A stretch of 64,000 bases of DNA from Branchinecta lynchi (GCA_023053575.1 JAKZAP010000004.1:372001-436000); one strand, 5' to 3'; shown: positions 52,062 through 62,574, counted from the first letter of the stretch. A program made the numbers and translations. The notes: generated by a model not told the origin, from the sequence alone.

Positions 52062-54995
52062 GATTTGCATTTCCAGTTATCTTAAATCATCATTTTGCCA
52101 TTCTATTTGCTATTCTCAGTTGACTGATAGCGTTCAATTTATCCAGTCGACTGAGCGTTGACTGATAGTGTTTGATTTATCCAGTCAACTGAGATTGTTG
52201 ACTAAAAGTTGACTTTTTATGACTGAGAACAAATGGTTATTTGTTCCATGGTTAACCAGTTAACCTACAGTAAGTGATCAAGTATCGCTCAATGGAAAAT
52301 ATTATCGCTAATCAGAGCTGCATTCGACTTGCATTTCCAGTTAACTTAAATCATCATTTTGCCGTTTTCTTTGCTATTCTCAGTTGACTGATAGCGTTCA
52401 AGTCGACTGAGATTGTCGATTAAAAGTTGACTTTTGACGACCAAGAACAAACGGTCAGAACATGTATTTATCTCTGCTATTGGCTTGGCACTTCTGAGCC
52501 ACTCTGTGCCTCTGGAAAAACAAACAAATTTATTTTCTTGTTTTCTGTGTTGTTTAATAGAATTCTGCTACTCTGCCAACTACTACAAGTAAAGTGAAGC
52601 CTGGGCTTTCAAACAATATATGATTCACTTTTACTGGATTACCCAGTGTCATCTTGGGTTGCTCTGAAAAAATTGTTTTGGTAAACAAATGTAATTTCTG
52701 GTTTATTCTCAGCTATTCTGCTATTCTCAGTTGACTGATAGCGTTCAATTTATCCAGTCGACTGAGCGTTGACTGATAGTGTTTGATTTATCCAGTCAAC
52801 TGAGATTGTTGACTAAAAGTTGACTTTTTATGACTGAGAACAAATGTTTATTGTTTATTTGTTCCATATTATCGCTAATCAGAGCTGCATTCGACATGCA
52901 TTTCCAGTTAACTTAAATCATCATTTTGCCGTTTTCTTTGCTATTCTCAGTTGACTGATAGCGTTCAAGTCGACTGAGATTTTCGATTAAAAGTTGACTT
53001 TTGACGACCAAGAACAAACGGTCAGAACATGTATTTATCTTTGCTATTGGCTTGGCAAAAAAAAAATTTTTTTTTCTTGTTTTCTGTGTTGTTTAATAGA
53101 ATTCTGCTACTCTGCCAACTACTACACGTAAAGTGAAGCCTGGGCTTTCAAATAATATATGATTCACTGTTAGATTTAAGCATGGGCTTTCCACACATAC
53201 ATGTATCTCAGATATTGGCTTAGTCAGTTTCTTGCCGGTTTCCTCTGAAAAACTCATTAGCTGTAATTTTTTTTTTTTAACTGCCCTGTTTGACACTGCT
53301 GAATCTTTTGTTGTCTCACTGTTCAGTTCACCTGACTGCCTGGTGTACTAGTTCGTTCCATGCTTAAAATACAATTGTGGGTCTGTCTCTACACAACTAC
53401 AGTAACCGGTCAAGTATCGCCCAATGGAACCTATTATCGCTCAACAGAGCTGCATTCGATTTGCATTTCCAGTTATCTTAAATCACCATTTTGCCATTCT
53501 ATTTGCTATTCTCAGTTGACTGATAGCGTTCAATTTATCCAGTCGACTGAACGTTGACTTTTGATGACTAAAACAAATGGTTATTTGTTCCATGGTTAAC
53601 CGGTTAACCTACAGTAAGTGATCAAGTATCGCTCAATGGAAAATATTATCGCTAATCAGAGCTGCATTCGACTTGCATTTCCAGTTAACTTATCATCATT
53701 TTGCCGTTTTATTTGCTTTTCTCAGTTGACTGATAACGTTCAAGTCGACTGAGATTGTCGATTAAAAGTTGACTTTTGACGACCAAGAACAAACGGTCAG
53801 AACATGTATTTATCTCTGCTATTGGCTTGGCACTTCTCAGCCACTCTGTGTCTCTGAAAAAGCAAACAAATTTATTTTCTGGTTTTCTGTGTTGTTTAAT
53901 AGAATTCTGCTACTCTGCCAACTACTACAAGTAAAGTGAAGCCTGGGCTTTCAAACAATATATGATTCACTGTTACTGGATTACCCAGTGCCATATTTGG
54001 TTGCTCTGAAAAAACTGTTTTGGTAAACAAATTTAATTTCTGGTTTGTCTCTGCGATTTCTTGGAATTTTCTAACTTTACAACCAGTTTTGGTAGATTTA
54101 AGCCACAGATACATGTATCTCAGATATTGGCTTAGTCAGTTTCTTGCCGGTTTCCTCTGAAAAACTCATGAGCTGTATTTTTTTTTTTTAACTACCCTGC
54201 TTGACACTGCTGAATCTTTTGTTGTCTCACTGTTCAGTTCACCTGACTGCCTGGTGTACTAGTTCGTTCCATGCTTTTTCCATGCTTAAAATACTATTGT
54301 GGGGCTGTCTCTACACAACTACAGTAACCGGTCAAGTATCGCCCAATGGAACCTATTATCGCTTACCAGAGCTGCATTCGATTTGCATTTCCAATTAACT
54401 TAAAGAAACATTTTGCCATTCTATTTGCTATTCTCAGTTGACTGATAGCCTTCAATTTATCCAGACGACTAAGCATTGACTGATAGTGTTGGATTTATCC
54501 AGTCAACTGAGATTGTTGACTAAAAGTTGACTTTGATGACTGAGAACAAATGGTTATTCGTTCCCTGCTTAACCAGTTAACCTACAGTAAGCTGTCAAGT
54601 ATCGCTCAAAGGAACCTTTTATTGCCCACCATAGCTGCGTTCGATTCACATTTCCAGTTAACTTAAATTATCATTTTGCCATTTTATTTGCTATTCTCAG
54701 TTGACTGATAGCGTTCGATTTATCCAGCCGACTGAGATTGTCGGCTAAAAGTTGACTTTTGACGACCGAGAACAAATGTTCATTAGTTCCATGGTTAACC
54801 GGTTAACATACAGTAAGCGGTCAAGTATCGCTCAGTGGAACCTATTATCGCTCACCAGAGCCGTGTTGGATTTGCATTTCCAGTTAATTTAAATCATCAC
54901 TTTGCCGTTTTATTTGCTATTCTCAGTTGACTGAGCGCGTTTGATATCCAGTCGACTGAGATTGTCGACTAAAAGTTGACTTTTGACGACCGAGA
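52062..54995. repeat. interior tandem satellite of the foldback element
   Basis: A unit of about 230-260 bp containing CAGTTGACTGATAGCGTTCA, GTTGACTTTTGACGACC, TTCCATGGTTAACC, GTATCGCTCAATGGAA and TTGCATTTCCAGTTAACTTA recurs at least eight times. Three longer direct repeats (about 52450-52720, 53010-53250, 53790-54240) also copy inner parts of the TIR (TGCTATTGGCTTGGC, TTCTGCTACTCTGCCAACTA). The interior is therefore derived from its own ends. Confidence 0.8.
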
Positions 54996-54997
54996 AC

Positions 54998-55528
54998 ATG
55001 ATCTTAAATCTACCAAAACTGGTTGTAAAGTTAGAAAATTCCAAGAAATCGCAGGGACAAACCAGAAATTACATATGTTTACCAAAACAATTTTTCAGAG
55101 CAACCCAAGATGACACTGGGTAATCCAGTACAGTGAATCATATATGTTTTGAAAGCCCAGGCTTCACTTTACCTGTAGTAGTTGGCAGAGTAGCAGAATT
55201 CTATTAAACAACACAGAAAACAAGAAAATAGATTAGTTTGCTTTTTCAGAGATACAGTAGCTGAAAAGTGCCAAGCTAATAGCAGAGATAAATGCATGTG
55301 TGGAAAGCCCAAGCTTCACTCTACCTGTCAAGGTGCCACGCACTTGTAATTCAAGGGACTGACAGAGAAAAATAAAGAAAACACTTGTTTATCCTCAAAA
55401 AATTGGAAATTAGATGAGACTGTTGGTCTCGTTTCCGAGACTGCTGGTTCCCGGCGCCATTTTTATGAGACTGGTGTGTTCGATTTTCAAAACGGCCGTG
55501 AGACTGGTGGACCACATACCCCACCCTG
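54998..55528 (-). repeat. right terminal inverted repeat
   Basis: Inverse of 49806-50335, ending GGACCACATACCCCACCCTG. GAGACT motifs lie at about 55417, 55437, 55468 and 55499. It is the more eroded arm near the tip but better preserved inside. Confidence 0.85.
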
Positions 55529-55539
55529 TCTACCGCAAA

Positions 55540-56245
55540 CCCAAGTGCAAAAAAACGAATGATAGACTCGCGAACAGACATGGATAGAAACAATATATGG
55601 CTGCATTTTCGGACCCGTGTGAAAAAGCCACTTTTTGGTTTCTGTAGATTTTTCTATTTAACACTCAAAGAAGATATGTTCGCTGTGGGGCCGAGTAACT
55701 GCCGCATATATTTAACACTTATAGATTTTAGTCCATCTACGATTTGAAACTGGTGCCTGCCTGCTTGCGTGCTAGAACGGGTTCGCTACACAACTTCACA
55801 TAGTCCTCTCTGACATAGGCTATATAACTCCACTTCACTTCGCACACCTTAGGCTCTGGATCGAGGGCAAGCAAAAACCATCCTTATTGGACCCAGGCAA
55901 GAATTCTACGGAGCTTTCCAAAATGTAATGGCATATTCATCAATCCGGCCTAAGGTCCACACTTTCCGAAAAAAAAACTGCACCCTTACCAGTTACCAGG
56001 AATAAAATGAAATCGGCGGCATGGGAAAAAAAAGAAAAAAAAAAGGACAAAACCAAAGTGTTGCTCTCGCAACACAATGAAACACAACCAAAAAAGACAC
56101 AAAAAGAGGAAAACAGGACAAATGAAAAAGGAAAAAAAGAGATTTATTGAGAGAAAGTGAGTAAGTGTGTGCGGGTATTTTTGAAAAGTGTTGAAATCTG
56201 TTGATTGGTTGATAGGTTTAGAGTCGACCGATAGCATGTTTAGGA
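55540..56245. other. unassigned TRNT1 intron sequence
   Basis: A dyad ACAAAACCAAAGTGTTGC (56047-56075) is the inverse of 48712-48743. Otherwise A-rich simple sequence and no gene. Confidence 0.35.
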
Positions 56246-56259
56246 TTCTGACCACCGTA

Positions 56260-56530
56260 TCCTGGTTATTATCCCGAACTGTGTTGGTATCGAGATTCGT
56301 GGTAACTACCGAATCCTGAAAATTATACCGAACAAATTACCGAATCCCGATCATGATGCCGAATAATTTTGGACCGTTTCTTTATTCGGGATTCTTTGTA
56401 ACTACCGAATCTCCACAAATATACCGAATAGTTCTGGCATCAAAAAATACCAAATAAATTCAGTAAATTGTCTCACCGAATTCGTGATAACTACCGAATA
56501 ATGGCAATTATACCGAATCCCGAGATTGGG
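56260..56530. repeat. degenerate array of ACTACCGAAT / TATACCGAA units
   Basis: TACCGAAT-like cores recur about a dozen times at 20-40 bp spacing, for example GGTAACTACCGAATCCTG and AATATACCGAATAGTTC. Confidence 0.6.
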
Positions 56531-56644
56531 CCGTCGAAAGGGTAGAGATTCTTCTGCATTTTGGTTTTGGAGTCACCTCTCTCTTCTTATTCTTATTTCT
56601 TATGGATACTTGTCGGCGGCATGTATGGACGATTTGAAAGTTCG

Positions 56645-56730
56645 GTACTTCGGTGATTCCTTCAGCCCAAGCTGACTGCGAATCGTATTTGACGATGTAA
56701 AACGGATAAGTCAGCTACATTTTATTGGAG
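56645..56730 (-). repeat. copy of the CTGACTTATCCG-type repeat
   Basis: TTCCTTCAGCCCAAGCTGAC, then AAAACGGATAAGTCAGCTAC, is the inverse of part of 58320-58525. Confidence 0.55.
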
Positions 56731-56992
56731 CTATATTTCAGTAAATGTTACTTTAGTAAATGTTTTCGAAGGCCCTTAATTCCCTACTTGGCTAACTGGT
56801 AGTTAACTTTAATCCCAGCAAGTGCATAAAAATGGCAAAGTTAAAAGTCAACAAACGTCGAAATAAGCATACCTCTACTTAAGCTGTACATTGTACAACT
56901 TATATTGATCAATACTGCAACAGCTCAGTTTGCAGAATTCAGATCCGCCAAGATTCAGCATTAAGAAGAGCTGAAAGCTGAAAGGTACTCAC

Positions 56993-57168
56993 CGGGAACT
57001 CCATTGTCCTTGAGAGCTCCCCCCCTCACAGGGAACTGGGGTGGAGTCCACTCCAGAAATTCTGCAAGGACATCTGGTTGGCCCTGATACTTAATAAGTT
57101 CCGCTACAAATTCCTTGGAATCCTTGAGGCTTTTTGTCCGGTTTCGAAGGACTAAGCCCTTGTAGTAC
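56993..57168 (-). CDS. TRNT1: TRNT1 penultimate exon
   Basis: Acceptor GTTCTAG, donor GTGAGTACC. After completing an Arg codon it reads YYKGLVLRNRTKSLKDSKEF, then VAELIKYQGQPDVLAEFLEW, TPPQFPV and ALKDNGVPG. The LIKYQG...W.PPQFPV order is the signature of the C-terminal domain of animal CCA-adding enzymes. It contains a seven-G run that keeps frame. Phase 2 in, phase 1 out. Confidence 0.9.
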
Positions 57169-57239
57169 CTAGAACTGACAAGGCCATGAATGAGTCCCGG
57201 GACAAGAAGATCAGCATTTTGAGGTCAGTGCAATATGAT

Positions 57240-57680
57240 TGAGGAAAAACCTTCACGACCTTTTCGGCCTATAGATACCATTACAAAATACTTTCGGGAA
57301 TAAAGCACTATGTATTTTTTTTTTTTTCAAGCTAGCATAATAAAAAATGTATGGATATTACTGACCACATATTCGTCGTTCTCATATTCGCTAAGTCAAA
57401 TTATTCTACATAACGTACACAGATCCATATTACATTCGTCCAGTATCAAATCACTGAAGTCGGTTACATTTTATTTATATTTACTTAATATAAGAACTTG
57501 GGTTGTATTTTGCGACGAACTTTGGTCTCTTTGGGTGCAGTAGCCTGCAGATAAACAATTTTAAACTTTTAGAACAAAATTAGAAGCTAACTGACTTTTG
57601 CCAGCAGAATTTTACCAGCAGTATTGTCGACACGGATTTCCTGCAGTAACCACAGCCAAAGTTCCGGTGTACATGTGCTC
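57240..57680. other. unassigned TRNT1 intron sequence
   Basis: The 77-residue frame at 57310 is hydrophobic low-complexity sequence with no domain. Confidence 0.3.
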
Positions 57681-57685
57681 CCCCA

Positions 57686-57960
57686 CAGGGGCGTCACGTG
57701 TGTGTGGGGGGGGGGGGGGGACGACCCCCCCCCCCAATGTTGTTTGCCAGTCGGTAAAAAATAGCTGAGTCCCCGCGAAGTTCCGCGATTTTTCGAAAAA
57801 TTACTCGAATTTTTCTTGGAAACAGCCGATATCTTCAAAACAGTCGATTTTTCGTCAAAACAGTCTTTTTTTTCTTCTTAAAAACAGTCGTTACAAATGA
57901 ACAGTCAGTCAGTAAATACCCCCCCCCCCCCCCCCAAACATTTTGTTGGCAAGCAATACC
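57686..57960 (+). repeat. poly-G CAGGGGCGTCACG repeat
   Basis: CAGGGGCGTCACGTGTGTG, G and C runs, then GCCAGTCGGTAAAAAATAGC, AACAGTCGATTTTTCGTC units and a closing C run. This copy best shows the whole layout shared with 300-632, 14587 and 16630. Confidence 0.65.
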
Positions 57961-58319
57961 TCCCCCAAACCGCAAAGGTTTTAGCTGATGACTAGGACAA
58001 ATAACTTAGTTCTCTCAAACATATATATTCGTTGCTGAATCAGGGACTTCGAATACGGAACTGTTCCTAGAAAGACCTCAGACCTGCGCAGTATGTCCAG
58101 GGGAACATCCAGCCGGGCAGAGAAGACACAAGTTAAGGTGATGAGTTTTTACGAGTCTTAGACGAGCTCTGAAGAGGCCAACGGCATATTTTTGCACTAT
58201 GTTATGATTATTATTGAAATGACGAACTGATCGATTGTATCTATATATTTTAGTATATTCGATAGTGCAAACGGTGTTCCGTCATTATTGAAATGACGAA
58301 CTGCTTGATTTATATATAT

Positions 58320-58525
58320 ATTTTAGTACCAGCTGGAGCGGCTTGAGCCTAAAGAGGACCCTTGCCAAGAAGGGCCGAAATATAGCTCTAATAAAATGTA
58401 GCTGACTTATCCGTTTTGCACCGTCAAATACATTTTAGTATATTTGATAGCACAAACAGTGTTCCGTTTTGCACTATCAAATATGATTCGCGGTCAGCTT
58501 GGACTGAAGGAATATATATTTTAGT
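58320..58525 (+). repeat. CTGACTTATCCG-type repeat, best copy
   Basis: GTACCAGCTGGAGCGGCTTG, AAGAGGACCCTTGCCAAGAA, GTAGCTGACTTATCCGTTTT and TTCGCGGTCAGCTTGGACTG in one stretch. A second CACTATCAAATATGATTCG block repeats inside. Confidence 0.6.
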
Positions 58526-58739
58526 GTTATTATTCTTGACGTATAAGTCAAATTCGGCGCACGTGCGTTCCAAGATACCTTTTATGAATAAAACTCTATT
58601 CCAAGGGCAAGACATTCAACATTCCGCACAGTCAAGCTACGGCTTTTGGATTTGGATTTATTTGTTTATTATTTCCAAAAAACGATAAGGTTGTCGCTAA
58701 ACATAATTAAAACATAATTTCGGGTCTCCGGAAGGAGAC

Positions 58740-59174
58740 CCGACTAGCTTCATACGTGAATTCACAAGAGTGTTAGAAGAACAAGAGGTTCAGGCTTGGT
58801 ACGAACGGACACAAAATTCAGATACATTAAAATATTACAAAGAAGTTAAGCAGATTTTCGGAATGGAATTTTACTTCAAGCTATACCTACCGGCGGAGAG
58901 CCTGCGCCTGTGTTTTCAGCTACGAGCGAACTGCCTGCCAGTACGTGGTCGGAGTAATTGGGATTTTAAGATCCCAAATAGTAAGCGACAATGCCCCCTG
59001 TGTTTTAATACAGAGGAAGAGGGCCATTTTCTGGTTGAATGCGAGCAACTCTCAGACCTCAGGAGACACTTTCTTAATGGGTATACTATTAAGTTCCCCG
59101 ATATTCTTGAAACAAACAATAAAGCTAAGATACTTAAAATATGCCAATTCTTAAAGAGTGTACTAGTTAAATAA
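58740..59174 (+). pseudogene. LINE ORF2 C-terminal domain with CCHC-like finger
   Basis: Open from PTSFIREFTRVLEEQEVQAW through LCFQLRANCLPVRGRSNW to CPLCFNTEEEGHFLVEC. The C-x2-C-x8-H-F-L-x2-C pattern is the C-terminal zinc finger of many LINE reverse transcriptases (zf-RVT type). It is uninterrupted but 5'-truncated, so not functional alone. The first ATG at 58770 is internal. Confidence 0.75.
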
Positions 59175-59270
59175 AGATAAGTATTGAGTGATGTAAAGTG
59201 TATTGTAACTTATGTATTTTGTACGGCAAATTGGCTATTAAGTATATTCATTCATTCATTCATTAGCCTG
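58740..59270 (+). mobile_element. 3' end of a LINE with (ATTC)n tail
   Basis: A protein fragment ends at 59174 and is followed by about 75 bp of 3' UTR and a (ATTC)n run at 59247-59266. Microsatellite-like tails of this sort are common in CR1/L2-type LINEs. Only the last 140 or so codons remain. Confidence 0.75.
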
Positions 59271-59279
59271 ACTAGCGAG

Positions 59280-59860
59280 TGACTCGAGAGGCTAGTACCA
59301 AGCGAAAATAGTCGTAATTGTTATTCGTAGGTATTGGTGAGTGGCTCGCTGTCTCTATTTTAGGCTCTCAATTCTTCCAAATTTTTTTCCTCCAAATTCT
59401 GTCTGCGTCCCGAAATATTCGCCTTTTATTTTTAGTTTATTCGTTGGCCTTTACAAACCCCATTTTCGTTGGTTTCTTCGTTACAACGACGATGCTAATT
59501 ACACTACTTTTCAATAATTCGTACATATCCCCAACGCTTATTTTTTGCCTGCAATCTATAATTGTACCTCATTCTCTCTTTTCCTATACCTCGTACGTTG
59601 GCATATTTATGTCTACTGGATCTCTATCCGGAGTCTATCCAGATTCCAAAATGGGGGGGGGGGGGTCCAGACGTTGTTGGTCTGGCTCCCGACGACAAAT
59701 CGAAAGCTGAATCCGGTAAGAAATTCTGGAAGATGGTGCCTCGCCTTTAGGAACAGCAAAAGTTACAACTGTGCCCATGCTCAAATTCTCATTATTCCCG
59801 TCCAGCGCTTCCAAGCGGACTAGTTTCTGCTAATCCCCATACGCCACACCATCAGCACTT
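59280..59860. other. unassigned intron sequence with one poly-G tract
   Basis: A run of G residues at about 59652-59665 within CCAAAATGGGGG...GTCCAGACG. No gene or repeat partner otherwise. Confidence 0.35.
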
Positions 59861-59867
59861 ATTGACA

Positions 59868-60252
59868 GACATAAGGCGTATTCTCGCCGTTCTCCAAAGA
59901 CTCCACTTGAGGAGTCCCCTCGTTTTTGTTTGTCCCGGGGACTCACTCCCCGTATTCTCGCGAGACCCCCCGGACGGGAAATGCTCCTATTATCATCACC
60001 GTACACGAAAAGGACTCCCTTTCAGATTCGGAGGGGAATCAATTTTTGCTGGTGTTGGTGCAATGTAAAATTGATTAAAAACAATCAGAATAAACAAATA
60101 AAAATTAAAGTGGATCCAGACTACTTTTGTCAACTTCATATTTTTCTATCAAACAAAATTCATTTTGGAAGCATTCCCCCTGTTCTCGCTGTTTCAGTAC
60201 GCGGAGTCCGAGTGGAGTGACTCCCTCTATTCTCGCCCTTCCCTTCGGTTCC
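59868..60252 (+). repeat. dispersed repeat with GAGGAGTCC ends, copy 2
   Basis: Same order of blocks as 9675-10085 (ACTTGAGGAGTCC, TATTCTCGCGAGA, AAACAATCAGAATAAA, GAGTGGAGTGACTCCCTC). Confidence 0.65.
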
Positions 60253-60466
60253 CCGAGGACCCCTTGGGGGACAGCAAGAATATGCCTATAGTAAAATAGA
60301 TTCACAGGTTTATGAGTAGAAAATCTGCCATTAGCTGCCCAGGTAATAGAAGTTTTGCATTTTTGCATATGCCTCAATACTAGAAAGTGGAAGTTTCCCC
60401 CTGCCTAATGGATCCGGCTTTTTACTATATCTACACAAGTGTTGATTAGGAGACAATAATTGGGTT

Positions 60467-60838
60467 TTTGCAGATACCATTATTGCAGATACCACGGTAA
60501 CTAAATATGCAATCAGTAGTTTTTGCAGTTATCGTTGTATCTGATACACGGTTGCTCTGCAGAAACGACTATTGCCGAAATTGCACTTTTCGAAGTCATC
60601 CAAAAAGAAAAACTGATATCCAGTTACATCACTAAGTGCTAAACTTCTTTCTCGCCAATTTGAAAAAATTTGATGAAAGTGAGATGAATTTTCAGATACC
60701 ATGATCAGTAACCACAATCGGACCGTGATATCTGAACATCAGATACCACGATAACTGGCTAGATACCACGATAACTGCAAAAACGCCTTTTGACCGTGGT
60801 ATCTGATACAATGGTATCGGCACAAACGCAACTAATGA
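60467..60838 (+). repeat. GATACCATGGTATC repeat, copy 2
   Basis: Matches 1196-1612: CGAAGTCATCCAAAAAGAAA, AACTGATATCCAGTTACATC and TGACCGTGGTATCTGATACA. Terminal TTTTTGCAGATACCA and its complement form loose inverted ends. Confidence 0.6.
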
Positions 60839-60867
60839 GGGAGTAACAGAAACTAGTCCACTTGGAG

Positions 60868-61152
60868 CAGAACAAAATAACTCTAGACAGTAATGCGCGA
60901 ACTTTAAAAAAGTGACACACAGTCAAATCGCAGCGACACTAGCTCCACTAGAGGACACGAACATCCTTACTAAAACTCAACCAGTCGTTAAAGAGAGCTG
61001 GCTTTCTATTTTCTACGTCCGCCACTACACACACGAACAGTTTGCTGAAGCTTCTCTCGCAAAGCGAGCTGGGCGGCGGTGCGACGGAGGCCCATTTTTG
61101 ATGCATGGGAAGGATATGTCTTCGCATTACTCTCTAGAGTAATTTTGCTCTG
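60868..61152. mobile_element. hAT-like MITE with perfect 8-bp TSD ACTTGGAG
   Basis: CAGAACAAAATAACTCTAGA and TCTAGAGTAATTTTGCTCTG are inverted ends over 285 bp. ACTTGGAG lies at 60860-60867 and 61153-61160. The CAG start and 8-bp duplication are hAT hallmarks. It belongs to the family of 35119-36117. It ends 89 bp from the TRNT1 exon in plus coordinates. Confidence 0.88.
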
Positions 61153-61240
61153 ACTTGGAGTGTTGAACTGGGATAAGCCCAATTACCGTAGAACGGGAGA
61201 AATGAGGGAGAAGTTGAATAACGTAGGCTACGGTACTCAC

Positions 61241-61344
61241 CTTCGCGGTTCTAGGTCTAAGGAGTTCTGCCTATTGGTAACAATGAAAGCCGCGAGGTCT
61301 CTCTCGAAAGCAGATAGCTTCAGACGAGAGTTCAGGGCTGTGGC
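61241..61344 (-). CDS. TRNT1: TRNT1 antepenultimate exon
   Basis: Acceptor CTTCCCTAG, donor GTGAGTACC. It reads ATALNSRLKLSAFERDLAAF, then IVTNRQNSLDLEP. The RLKLS...ER.LA.FIV.NR pattern matches the helical body of animal CCA-adding enzymes just before the LLKYQG region. Enters in phase 0 and leaves in phase 2, agreeing with the next exon. The preceding exon was not found before 64000. Confidence 0.82.
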
Positions 61345-61588
61345 CTAGGGAAGAGATAAAAATAATTATTCTCCTATATTCACGGGTGACGTCACCGACG
61401 ACATTAGCTGCGTTTCTTTTTCAAAATTTGAGGTTACCTTCAAATTCGACGATCTCTGACTTAATACCGTTTTTGTTCACAGGTCGCTGTTCGCTTGTCG
61501 CCTTGGTTGGTCAAACTTAACTGTTAGCAACAACCAAATTTACCGTAAATACTCTTTGAGCACAAGCTGACTCGGAAACATTGTATCG

Positions 61589-61892
61589 CAATCGCACTAA
61601 TTACTCTTCCACTTACAATATTTTGGAAAATTTGTATACTTTAAAACTAGGCTGTGCTTTCAATAAAAAGCCCACGGTTTTGGCTGTTTTAAGCAATTTC
61701 GAACACCCGATGACTTACAGCGAAACAATTTACATAATCGGTTTTTCTGATGGAAAAAACTTCTCGCAGACAACCGTCGACAGCGTGATACACATCGACG
61801 GTAGCAAAACATGGCAAGTGAAAATCGGCATAGTTCTGTTGGGAGTGATTATGTAAGTAGGCTGTGGTATTATTATAGATAAGATAGGTCCT
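61589..61892 (+). repeat. AGGACC-family element, left-truncated
   Basis: CAATATTTTGGAAAATTTG, AGGCTGTGCTTTCAATAAA, CAACCGTCGACAGCGTGATA and GATAGGTCCT followed by TTAG. The left TTAA end is missing. Confidence 0.6.
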
Positions 61893-61899
61893 TTAGTCT

Positions 61900-62570
61900 T
61901 GATCTTTAGCACTAATCTTTATTGCCTAATGGATAGATTTCAAAATCTGTATCTTTATCTTCCACCATTATTTTTTATTTTTCTCTTTTCTTTCGAAGCT
62001 TGAACGCCAAACTACCAGCAAGGGGGATGAAAGGGCGATCGAGCAAGGACCGCACAGAGTCGAAAAACGCTACCTAACACTAAACGGTGAACATCGCCGG
62101 TGGTTGGAAACGGAACTTAAAGCACAATGGACACTTCTAATGCTTTACTTTGTATTAAATGCTTCACGAATAAACATTTGCGACTGCCTTTAGAAGGCGC
62201 TACGAAAATCGGACGTTTTCTTGTTATCCCTGGTGTTTACCTCTCTGGCATTTCGGCGATCCAAATCTTAGGAGCTGGGATATCGTGGCAGGAAATTCAA
62301 AAACTCCCAGCAATGCTTGATAGAAAAGGTGATGCAGTTTACCTGATTGTTCTAGTGTTTCATCAGAAGTTCCATGGCTTAAAGTGCCTATTAAAAGTTT
62401 TTCTTTGTGGAATAGTGTTGTGAAGCTTGATTACCTTAATTACCTGAATTCGCACTTCGGAGCGATAAGGTCCAATGGATCCAATGGCTTGCTTTATAAA
62501 ATGTACCAGAATATGCAATAAGCTAATAAAAAATAACATAGCTACAAAAATCATTCAAAAACAAATAACC
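61900..62570. other. unassigned sequence with a short open plus frame
   Basis: A plus-strand frame from about 61995 reads LERQTTSKGDERAIEQ, then EHRRWLETELKAQW, without ATG, splice support or known domain. The 98-residue frame at 62127 is also unrecognised. Confidence 0.25.
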
Positions 62571-62574
62571 TATT

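Larger units (their letters stand above)
49806..55528. mobile_element. 5.7-kb long-TIR foldback-type transposon, TSD TCTAC, split by a LINE
   Basis: CAGGGTGGGGAATGTGG at the left and the complement of CAGGGTGGGGTATGTGG at the right begin inverted repeats of about 530 bp (49806-50335 and about 55000-55528). TCTAC flanks both sides (49801-49805, 55529-55533). Both tips carry AGTCTC/GAGACT arrays. The interior consists of direct repeats of subterminal sequence and a tandem 240-bp-class satellite, with no transposase. A LINE at 50510-52061 inserted later. It lies in a TRNT1 intron. Confidence 0.85.
47652..61344 (-). other. TRNT1: CCA-adding tRNA nucleotidyltransferase gene, 3' part (three exons)
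   Basis: The enzyme adds CCA to the 3' end of cytosolic and mitochondrial tRNAs. Three exons join in phase (104, 176 and 137 nt) into the last 138 residues: RLKLSAFERDLAAFIV, then VAELIKYQGQPDVL, EWTPPQFPV, then MMTVVIEKLRGLWIES and the stop. In TRNT1-type proteins the corresponding order is a RLKLS.EE...F.V.NR segment, a LLKYQG segment, W..PPFPV, and a final LR..W..S helix; all four are present. The catalytic nucleotidyltransferase head and earlier body helices are upstream of the window. Introns of 4.1 and 9.2 kb hold the LINE-split foldback element and others. Confidence 0.88.

Noticed and set aside
56993..57168. Frameshift at the seven-G run of the TRNT1 exon
   Set aside because: Recounting the run shows the frame stays open and continues in phase into the last exon.
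61995..62423. Plus-strand frames around 62.1 kb as a gene
   Set aside because: No ATG-linked domain, no splice sites in register and no family recognised; listed as unassigned.
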